Shown piece after piece: positions 1 through 6,033 of a stretch of DNA of 9,002 nt. Every line of letters begins with the position of its first letter. Positions within the stretch are counted from its first letter, which is position 1. Below the pieces are notes generated by a model that was not told the DNA's origin, ran no database searches, and worked only from the letters and a program-made list of their open reading frames with translations. The position numbers were made by a program, and so were the translations under genes. The DNA comes from an uncultured Bacteroidaceae bacterium (GTDB taxonomy: Bacteria; Bacteroidota; Bacteroidia; Bacteroidales; Bacteroidaceae): the NCBI GenBank assembly GCA_904501775.1, contig CAJGCJ010000078.1, forward strand, positions 1 to 9,002, given 5' to 3'.

Positions 1-322
1 ACGAATGCTCATTAGTTTGCTTTAGGAATGTAGAGATTATATCATCGGCAGTGTATTTTACTAGTTTGTTCTCCAAATGGGCGATGATACTATGTAGGCG
101 TTTAATATCCCAATCGATGCGGCCTTCAATGGACTGAAGATAGTTCTGTCGGCTGCTACCAGCAAAGATTATTGAGTTTTCATCCTCGTTCCACTCGTGC
201 ATAAAGAGTCGGTAATCCGTCTTTAATTGACGGATTACACGATTCTGAATGATTTGATAATAGATTGTTCCCTCCTTGTTTTCATTTGTTGAGGGTCGAA
301 ACTTTACCTTAATACTTGCCAT
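1..322 (-). CDS. Tyrosine recombinase (site-specific integrase), N-terminal part, cut by window edge
   Basis: The leftward frame opens at ATG 322-320 and stays open to base 1, giving about 107 residues. It begins MASIKVKFRPST and continues through KEGTIYYQII, VIRQLKTDYRLF and RQNYLQSIEGRIDWDI. I recognise this as the N-terminal arm-binding region and the start of the SAM-like core-binding region of Bacteroidales tyrosine recombinases, which integrate or excise mobile elements or invert DNA segments. The catalytic domain with the Arg...His-x-x-Arg...Tyr residues lies left of the window, so activity cannot be judged. The 79-residue gene at 351-590 ends 28 bases upstream on the same strand, so the two probably share a transcript. 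The GTG/ATG choice is not in doubt, because the conserved MASIKV start is present. The family is well supported. Its job here (prophage integrase or invertase) is inference. Confidence 0.85.
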   Translation of the reverse strand, partial: MASIKVKFRPSTNENKEGTIYYQIIQNRVIRQLKTDYRLFMHEWNEDENSIIFAGSSRQNYLQSIEGRIDWDIKRLHSIIAHLENKLVKYTADDIISTFLKQTNEHS

Positions 323-350
323 AGGCTTATGGTTCTCTTTAGGTATTATT

Positions 351-590
351 TCAGCATCCCACACCGTTCAACGTCTGCTGCAGCAGTTGATTGAGATTCT
401 CATCGCTCTGTTCTTTTTCCTTGTTCAGCTTTACCAGAAAATCGGCTGTGGTTTTTAGTGCTTGGTTTATTGTTCCGGGGTCCTCGCAGTCGTGTGTCAG
501 TTTTTCGAGTCTTTGGATAAGACGGTAGAACAACGATAGCGTCTCGTTGTGTACATCGTTGATGGTTATTTTATTGCCTTTCTTTGCCAT
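351..590 (-). CDS. Small helical protein of unknown function upstream of the recombinase
   Basis: This 79-residue protein starts MAKKGNKITINDVHNETLSL and is not one I recognise. It is highly charged, with no signal peptide or membrane segment. It reads as two or three amphipathic helices: one around residues 14-34 (LSLFYRLIQRLEKL), one around 40-57 (INQALKTTADFLVKLNK), and a Gln/Asn-rich C-terminus (ENLNQLLQQTLNG). Its start ATG (590-588) follows an A-rich leader, and a leftward TATATTTG promoter element lies about 27 bases upstream. The recombinase start follows its stop by 28 bases, so co-transcription is likely. By position it could be an accessory or directionality factor for the recombinase, but no helix-turn-helix is evident and that role is a guess. 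That it is a real gene is supported by the promoter, the spacing and the lack of any competing frame. Confidence 0.65.
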   Translation of the reverse strand: MAKKGNKITINDVHNETLSLFYRLIQRLEKLTHDCEDPGTINQALKTTADFLVKLNKEKEQSDENLNQLLQQTLNGVGC

Positions 591-616
591 TGTTTTTAAG
601 GTTTCGTTACAAATCG

Positions 617-624
617 CAAATATA
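617..624 (-). promoter_or_regulatory. Bacteroidetes-type -7 element for the leftward genes
   Basis: Read on the minus strand, 624 to 617 is TATATTTG, an exact match to the Bacteroidetes sigma-ABfr -7 consensus TAnnTTTG. It would place the transcript start near 610, about 20 bases before ATG 590. I see no TTG at the expected -33 distance, so the call rests on the -7 match and its position. Confidence 0.5.
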
Positions 625-681
625 TGCGTGCATGTGTCTTTTGTTGTTGTAAAAGTGATAAAACTTATTGAGAATCAGTAA

Positions 682-734
682 ATTGTTATTTCTGCAACAA
701 TGTTTTTTCTTTCAGTGCTTTCATTTGCAAATGA
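682..734. promoter_or_regulatory. Two inverted repeats in the divergent intergenic region (possible operators for the virion block)
   Basis: Two perfect dyads sit upstream of the start at 753. The first is ATTGTT (682-687), an 8-base spacer, then AACAAT (696-701). The second is TCATTTGCAAATGA (721-734), a 14-base uninterrupted palindrome ending 18 bases before the ATG. The spacer of the first dyad overlaps TATTTCTG (687-694), a one-mismatch match to the rightward -7 consensus TAnnTTTG. Its best upstream TTG (668-670) is spaced too closely (16 bases) to be convincing. The arrangement suits a repressed promoter, but AT-rich DNA produces short dyads by chance, so binding by a regulator is inference. 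Confidence 0.35.
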
Positions 735-752
735 TTTTAAAATTATAAAACT

Positions 753-1274
753 ATGTCATTTACAAAACTATTGAGCGGGCTTGGTGGAGCTGTCGGTTTT
801 ATCTCGGGTATTAAAGGACTCTATGATTCAAGCGAGGCTGCAAAGGCTCAGAAATCTTTATTGAAAGAGAGAAAAGCTGCCGAGGCGGCATGGTACAGGC
901 GTAATTATTATGGCGACTTTCTGAATGGTTCGTTGTCGCGTGCGGCTATGAAACGTGTTGAGAGGACAATGCTCGGGCAAAACAGGCTCAACAGAGCATA
1001 CTCCAAAGTGAATGGGGCAACACCCGAGCTGGCTGCAGAACGTAGCAGGCAGGGGCTGCAGAGTATGGAAAATGTCGTAACATCTCTTGCTGCAAACGAC
1101 AGTGAGAGAAGAAACAGGGTTGATGCTCTTCATCAACAGAACCGGAATGCACTGTATACCCAGCAGATGCAGCAGTTGAATATGGACGAACAGTTTGGTA
1201 CAAGTGCATCAGCCGGCGGTTTTGAACTGTTGAAAAATGCTCTGCTTGGAGTCAATTGGGGTAAAGAGAAGTAG
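753..1274 (+). CDS. Putative small phage internal-virion (ejection) protein
   Basis: This 173-residue protein opens the rightward virion block. The N-terminus (residues 3-22, roughly FTKLLSGLGGAVGFISGIKG) is a Gly-rich hydrophobic stretch. It is followed by a long, mostly helical, Arg/Gln/Ala-rich body (EAAKAQKSLLKERKAAEAAW, then many Gln and Asn residues at about 125-145) and a C-terminal segment FELLKNALLGVNW. This composition, a hydrophobic glycine-rich head plus a Gln-rich helical body, is typical of small podovirus internal-virion proteins such as T7 gp14 and P22 gp7. I cannot show homology. The start ATG follows the leader ATAAAACT, which recurs before the giant gene. The stop is 3 bases before the next start, implying translational coupling. 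Confidence is high that it is a gene, moderate that it is a virion protein, and low for the exact counterpart. Confidence 0.55.
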   Translation: MSFTKLLSGLGGAVGFISGIKGLYDSSEAAKAQKSLLKERKAAEAAWYRRNYYGDFLNGSLSRAAMKRVERTMLGQNRLNRAYSKVNGATPELAAERSRQGLQSMENVVTSLAANDSERRNRVDALHQQNRNALYTQQMQQLNMDEQFGTSASAGGFELLKNALLGVNWGKEK

Positions 1275-1277
1275 CCT

Positions 1278-1691
1278 ATGAGTACTTACGATGAATATGA
1301 AAAGGGGTTATCGGCTGCTGTGGACTTTGAAAGTGATTACAGGAAAAAGTTGCAACGCAAACGTAATGCGGCCCTTGTAACAGATATAGCAACTAATCTG
1401 TTATCGTTGTTTTCACGTGCGCACGGAGGACGTGTTCCTGTAACTACCAACGGTACAGCAGCGGTAAATAGCAAGATTGCCGAGTCGGAGCAGCGCATGC
1501 TGGCTGCAATGCACGATTACTCGGGGCGTAAAGCGGCATTGTCATTTAAAGAGTTGTTTGATGGAGTGAAACCTATCACTCTGACTCCGGGACTGCTGCA
1601 AAAGAAGATAAAGCTTATCGATATCAAACCATTTGACAAAGCAAAGAGGACTTTGAGCATAATAAATAATAATACGAATAAAAATAAATAA
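1278..1691 (+). CDS. Putative small basic phage virion protein
   Basis: This 137-residue, strongly basic protein is not one I recognise by sequence. It starts MSTYDEYEKGLSAAVDFESD, followed by a Lys/Arg-rich helix (DYRKKLQRKRNAAL, residues about 20-33) and a short hydrophobic stretch (VTDIATNLLSLF). The middle is flexible and Thr/Asn-rich. A basic C-terminus (LLQKKIKLIDIKPFDKAKRT) ends in an Asn/Lys-rich tail. It starts 3 bases after the preceding stop, and its own stop is 4 bases before the giant gene, so the three are surely one transcript. By position and charge it could be a DNA-contacting ejection or internal core protein packaged with the genome. That role is inferred from neighbours. 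No signal peptide or transmembrane helix is evident. Confidence 0.5.
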   Translation: MSTYDEYEKGLSAAVDFESDYRKKLQRKRNAALVTDIATNLLSLFSRAHGGRVPVTTNGTAAVNSKIAESEQRMLAAMHDYSGRKAALSFKELFDGVKPITLTPGLLQKKIKLIDIKPFDKAKRTLSIINNNTNKNK

Positions 1692-1698
1692 AACTATG
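1688..1698 (+). promoter_or_regulatory. A-rich translation-initiation leader ATAAAACTATG
   Basis: The 11 bases ATAAAACTATG ending in the start codon of the giant gene are identical to those ending in the start codon at 753 (745-755). Here they also contain the TAA stop of the preceding gene (1689-1691). No Shine-Dalgarno sequence is present at either start, which is usual in Bacteroidetes, where A-rich leaders promote initiation. The repeat supports both start choices. Confidence 0.5.
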
Positions 1699-4600
1699 GA
1701 ACATTTGAATGAAAACAGAGGTGTCGCAAGATACCAGCAACCAAAAAAGAGAAAAGATTATAATCCTTATCCCCAGGGTGAGCAACAGCTCGGGCAGGGT
1801 GGTGATGATTATCTGTCGTCGTTGAGACGTGGTGTGGATATAGGTGGCGATTATATAAAGGAGAGTCAAAGAAGGTGGAACGAGTGGTCGCCTGAGAATG
1901 GTGAGCAGACTCTTCTTAACAGACAAAAGGAGTCGCTCTTCCCGAAGGATAGCGAGGAACGCCGTCGTCGCAGTTTCGTTACTGCGCCTAATGTGGTGAA
2001 TGAGGCGATAGATGAGTATTACAACAATACTTTCCGTCCCAATTTCGAGAGTGTGCGCAAGAGTGCCGATGACAGGGCTTTCGAGGCTTATAAGCGTAAT
2101 GTGGTGCCGGGTGCCAATCCTTTTACGGCTTTGGGTGCAATGCGTCGTGAGACCGACCCTCAGAAAATGCTTGACGAGGCAATGTATATGCCCGATGATG
2201 GAAGGCTTGATGAGATAGCACAACGCTATGCCGGATATGCCGGCCTTGATCCTGACGTGTATCGCAGAACTGTGCTTGAGCCTGCCATAAGAAACAGGGC
2301 TGTGGGCGACCTTGTCGAGAGCAGTACACCAAAAAGCAGTGTCGAATATCTGGGTCGTCAGGCATGGAAGAAATCGCTCTTCGGTGGCCTAACCGACCTC
2401 GCTCTGCAGGGCTATTCCGGTACTAACAATCATCGTTTTATAGATGACGCTGCAATGGAGAACTACAACCCTTCGCGTGCTGAACGATGGGGTGCCGGTG
2501 TCGGCGGTCTTCTGCTCGACAGCGGAGTATTTTCCGGAATAGGCTCTGCTGCATCGAGCGTGACTAAACTCACGACAAATTTTCTAAAGAACAGGGCGGT
2601 GTCGCAGATGATTGCAAAGGGTGCCGGCACTGTTTCGCGCGAGGCTGCCGAGCAGGCTGTGAAAAAGAGTATGGTAAACAGTTTGGGGGCAAAGATTCTC
2701 CAGAGCTCAATGAATCAGGGACTGACGCTTGGCGCATACGATGCAGCGCATAGCGTTGTGAACGATTTGCTGCACGGCGAAAGTGTTGATGCAGGTGCTG
2801 CAACATCTGCTTTTGCTCATGGCGCGGCAACGGGTGCTATGCTTGGTGTTGCAGGTACACCGCTTAGAGAGATATCGCGCGGTCTCACCGGAGGTAAGAA
2901 AATTGCTGCGTCGGCAGGAGTACTCAGTGCCGAGTCGGCGGTGTTTACGGCATCTACCCAATTAAGCAAGGCTGCATCGGGTGCCGAGATTGAGCCGATA
3001 GACCTTGTATATGATTTTGGTGAGAGTATGGCCACACTATTGGCTATGCGCATGTCGCATTGGAGACCGTCGGGAGGCGATGCTAAACTCAACAGTGTGG
3101 GACGTTTGAAGAGCGAACTTCGATTCTCGCAACCCGAGGCCGAGGAGATTGCAGGTAACGGTGTCAACCCCGATGCATTCATAACCAATCTCGAGCGCTC
3201 GCTGAATGTGTATCAGAAGAACAGTGAACGTTCGGTCGAAGAGGTACGCAACGACTATCTGCGCCTTATGAGTTCGTCTGACCTGTCGGCTGCAACACGT
3301 GCAAAACTCTTGTTTCTTGTCGAGAATAAACTCTCTTCGACCCCTCCGGCTGTTGTCGACTATAGTATAAGCCCACGAAAAGAAGGCGGCTATAATTTCG
3401 TTACGCTCGATGCCGAGGGACGAAAGATTGATACCCGCGTGTGCATGGATAAGGAGAGTGTGAAGAGTGCGCTTTTCATTTGTACCGGCGATGTGCGACG
3501 CAACAGAATTGCCGAGAATGAGAGGTTGCTGATGCAGAACTACGACTCACAGAACTTCTTCCGTCAAGCCGGAAAATATGCGTTGGAGACCGGTACTAAG
3601 GTCGATGTCATATCAGATGCTATGTACAAAAAGGCAAATGGCGAGCCGTTGACAGCCACAGAGCAGGGCATAATGGATGATATCCTGCAGCGTTCGAACT
3701 ATAAGGACAATGAGGTGGCACAGATGCTTTACGGTATCCGCCGTAACCTTGAGGTCGAGTATGGTCTTAAGGAGGGCAGTCTGTTGGCTGCGGTTAATAA
3801 GAGCACTTTCCATTGCTCACCAAAAGAGAACGAGGCTCTCAATGCCTACGAAAAGAGAATAGAGAGTGAGGTTCATGCCCTCTACGATGGAGTGTCGCAG
3901 TCGCGTGCAATGGAGTTGTCGGCCGACGGCAGACGCTTTGCCGGTCTTGGAAACGAGGAACTGAAGAAGGCCGAGGGTGAGAGCTATGTGACAAATGCCA
4001 TAAGAACGGGCGAGGGACTTAATGAAGGTTCTATTCCCACGATAACCGAGAAATATGGCCTTTTTGCTAACGACCTTCGTCAACCCGAGGATTGGAATAA
4101 CGAGTTTGTCTGGAACACACGCCGTCACAAGCATCGCAAAAGCGATATTGAGAAGATGGGCGACGAGGTGACCGAACTTGCTCGACGCTTGGGATGTGAT
4201 GTAGAGCTGATACGCAGCGAGAAAGAGATTTCTGAACTTGACGCCGAGTATAGCGACAAGGTACGCTCGCTTGGCTGGTTCGATGAACACAACGACAGGA
4301 TTGTAATAAACCTTCCCAATAATGCCAATGTCAAAGAGGCAAAAGTAACAGTTGTTCACGAAGTGGTGGGACACAGAGGACTTGCCGGACTGTTCGGAAA
4401 CTATTATTACGATTTCCTCGAAGAGGTGTATACACGCGGCAGCGACGAGGTACGCTCGGCAATCGAATATCAGGCGAGCAGAAAGGGCGGCTCCTATCAT
4501 GCCGGAGTGGATGAGTATCTTGCTATTCTATCGGAGAAGACATATACGACACCCGAACAGCGCTCTCTGTTGCAGCGACTGCGCGATTTCGTGCGCGAGA

Positions 4601-5988
4601 TGTTGCAGCGCTTCAATATATACAAGGGACGCATAACCGAACACGATCTTACATCGCTCATCCAGCGTCACCACAGCGCTATCCTTGAGGGTAAGTCTCC
4701 CGACAGTTATCGCCGTAAGGCGTTTACTCCGTTCGAAACGGCATGGCGAGGCGACGGCGGATATTACAACGACAGAGTCGCATGGGAGAGGTATAACAGA
4801 TATATGAAGCAGAACCCCGACCTGGATGGGCTGGCTCCCGGATTCCACGATTTCAAACGCAGGATATATGGCGGAGAGGATACTTACGATGATAATAAGC
4901 AGACGCATCACCGTTACATCGGTGAGACCGGTGTAGAGGAGTTTGATAAAATTTCGCCCGGACATAAGGAGAATCTGGAGCATGCCAAAGATTATGACTC
5001 GCATTCGCACAGAAGATTCAGAGTGAAGTATATGCATAATTGGGAGAAGTCACCCTATGGGGAGTGGAGAACATTCATCCCTTATCAGGTTGACGAGGTC
5101 AAACTGAAGGATTACATACACCGTACATTGAAAGTACTTGACCAGAAACGTGCTTCGGAGTATTTCCAGATTATGTGTAAACCCGAGAAGAAGCGTACGG
5201 AAAAAGAAAAAGAGTTTCTCGAGAAGTGCCTCTTTGTTGCATCGCAGTTCGATGACCATGTGGTACTCGACGATATTGTTGTAGACGAGATGCTATATAA
5301 GGTGTATCCCGGAATAGATAAGATACCTGTTGTGTTCCACAATTTGAATGACCGTCTCAGTTTCTATGATGCCGAAAACAAAGTGATAGTTGTAGACAAA
5401 AGAGGTTTCCTCATACCCAAGGAACTGAAATTCTCGCTGATGTCGACGATGTATCATGTGGTGCAGGAACGGGAGTCATATAAGTTTCAGCCTGTTTATA
5501 AAGATGAACTTATTTATCAGCTCAGTAAGATATATGCCGAGGCACGATATCAAAGATCGCTGTTGCCGTTGTTTGAAAAAAAAGATGCAAATACAGGTGA
5601 AAAAATATCAGATTTCGAAAAGTTGTACGGAATATCGATATATGACTTCAAAGAGAAGTATCCCACTCTCGAGAGCTTTCTTAAAGACTACATGGGTAAT
5701 GAGTGGCCCGACAAGGGAGGAAAAATGTTCTATAATGTCTCTACAACGACAGATGAGATGAAGAAATTCCTTTTGGGTCCTCTTGATATCATAGACGAGA
5801 GTGTTGCAAAAATTAAGAATCGTGCCAAGGTAAATGCTCCAAGCGGTATTACATTATCAGAAGCCGAGAGATTGAGACGAGAACAAATGGAGTTGGAAGA
5901 GATTGAAAGAAGACGTCTCGGAAAACCTGCACGCGGCGAAGAGGATATCCTTGCAGAATTCGAACGTATTTACGGACAAAAAAGGTAA
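1696..5988 (+). CDS. Giant phage virion/ejection-type polyvalent protein with a zincin metallopeptidase and a degenerate second zincin
   Basis: This 1430-residue protein has several visible parts. Residues 1-200 are charged and Arg-rich. Residues about 225-430 form a Gly/Ala/Ser-rich, mostly hydrophobic region (263-290 and 365-389, DAGAATSAFAHGAATGAM), as seen in large phage ejection proteins that contact membranes. Residues about 450-800 are a helical linker with no recognised fold. Residues about 811-960 are a zincin metallopeptidase: a GWFDEHNDRIVINL strand, then the motif HEVVGH at H888, E889 and H893, followed by GLAGLFG. E940 in DEYLAILSE is the likely third metal ligand. Residues about 1190-1295 match the HEIQHAIQ...EGF type zincin of phage polyvalent proteins in pattern (LDDIVVDEMLYKVYP, ENKVIVVD, HVVQERESY, AEARYQ). 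There, however, S1250 and T1251 replace the catalytic His-Glu, leaving only H1254 and E1282. The last 44 residues are an Arg/Glu-rich helix. Probable roles are peptidoglycan or envelope passage, or cleavage of host or virion proteins on entry; the substrate is unknown. It lies between two small virion-type genes and the portal gene. Confidence 0.75.
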   Translation: MEHLNENRGVARYQQPKKRKDYNPYPQGEQQLGQGGDDYLSSLRRGVDIGGDYIKESQRRWNEWSPENGEQTLLNRQKESLFPKDSEERRRRSFVTAPNVVNEAIDEYYNNTFRPNFESVRKSADDRAFEAYKRNVVPGANPFTALGAMRRETDPQKMLDEAMYMPDDGRLDEIAQRYAGYAGLDPDVYRRTVLEPAIRNRAVGDLVESSTPKSSVEYLGRQAWKKSLFGGLTDLALQGYSGTNNHRFIDDAAMENYNPSRAERWGAGVGGLLLDSGVFSGIGSAASSVTKLTTNFLKNRAVSQMIAKGAGTVSREAAEQAVKKSMVNSLGAKILQSSMNQGLTLGAYDAAHSVVNDLLHGESVDAGAATSAFAHGAATGAMLGVAGTPLREISRGLTGGKKIAASAGVLSAESAVFTASTQLSKAASGAEIEPIDLVYDFGESMATLLAMRMSHWRPSGGDAKLNSVGRLKSELRFSQPEAEEIAGNGVNPDAFITNLERSLNVYQKNSERSVEEVRNDYLRLMSSSDLSAATRAKLLFLVENKLSSTPPAVVDYSISPRKEGGYNFVTLDAEGRKIDTRVCMDKESVKSALFICTGDVRRNRIAENERLLMQNYDSQNFFRQAGKYALETGTKVDVISDAMYKKANGEPLTATEQGIMDDILQRSNYKDNEVAQMLYGIRRNLEVEYGLKEGSLLAAVNKSTFHCSPKENEALNAYEKRIESEVHALYDGVSQSRAMELSADGRRFAGLGNEELKKAEGESYVTNAIRTGEGLNEGSIPTITEKYGLFANDLRQPEDWNNEFVWNTRRHKHRKSDIEKMGDEVTELARRLGCDVELIRSEKEISELDAEYSDKVRSLGWFDEHNDRIVINLPNNANVKEAKVTVVHEVVGHRGLAGLFGNYYYDFLEEVYTRGSDEVRSAIEYQASRKGGSYHAGVDEYLAILSEKTYTTPEQRSLLQRLRDFVREMLQRFNIYKGRITEHDLTSLIQRHHSAILEGKSPDSYRRKAFTPFETAWRGDGGYYNDRVAWERYNRYMKQNPDLDGLAPGFHDFKRRIYGGEDTYDDNKQTHHRYIGETGVEEFDKISPGHKENLEHAKDYDSHSHRRFRVKYMHNWEKSPYGEWRTFIPYQVDEVKLKDYIHRTLKVLDQKRASEYFQIMCKPEKKRTEKEKEFLEKCLFVASQFDDHVVLDDIVVDEMLYKVYPGIDKIPVVFHNLNDRLSFYDAENKVIVVDKRGFLIPKELKFSLMSTMYHVVQERESYKFQPVYKDELIYQLSKIYAEARYQRSLLPLFEKKDANTGEKISDFEKLYGISIYDFKEKYPTLESFLKDYMGNEWPDKGGKMFYNVSTTTDEMKKFLLGPLDIIDESVAKIKNRAKVNAPSGITLSEAERLRREQMELEEIERRRLGKPARGEEDILAEFERIYGQKR

Positions 5989-6033
5989 CACCTCTCCTGT
6001 GGTCTATTATGTTTAACAAATCTGAAATAGAAG

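Noticed and set aside
276..458. Rightward hydrophobic 60-residue frame that could be read as a small membrane protein
   Set aside because: It overlaps both leftward genes, including the conserved recombinase start. Its hydrophobicity is a by-product of the opposite-strand Lys/Asn/Gln-rich coding.
638..655. CTTTT...AAAAG inverted repeat as a possible recombinase inversion site
   Set aside because: The arms are only 5 bases, and no matching inverted copy was seen elsewhere in the window. There is no invertible segment to support it.
1624..2223. Open leftward frame of 199 residues opposite the start of the giant gene
   Set aside because: It is antisense to a gene with clear domains and coupled starts. 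The translation is Ile/Thr/His-rich with no recognisable motif, and there is no promoter or leader.
3817..4500. Open leftward frame of 227 residues
   Set aside because: It lies opposite the zincin domain of the giant protein, whose motif HEVVGH fixes the coding frame. The antisense openness follows from codon bias.
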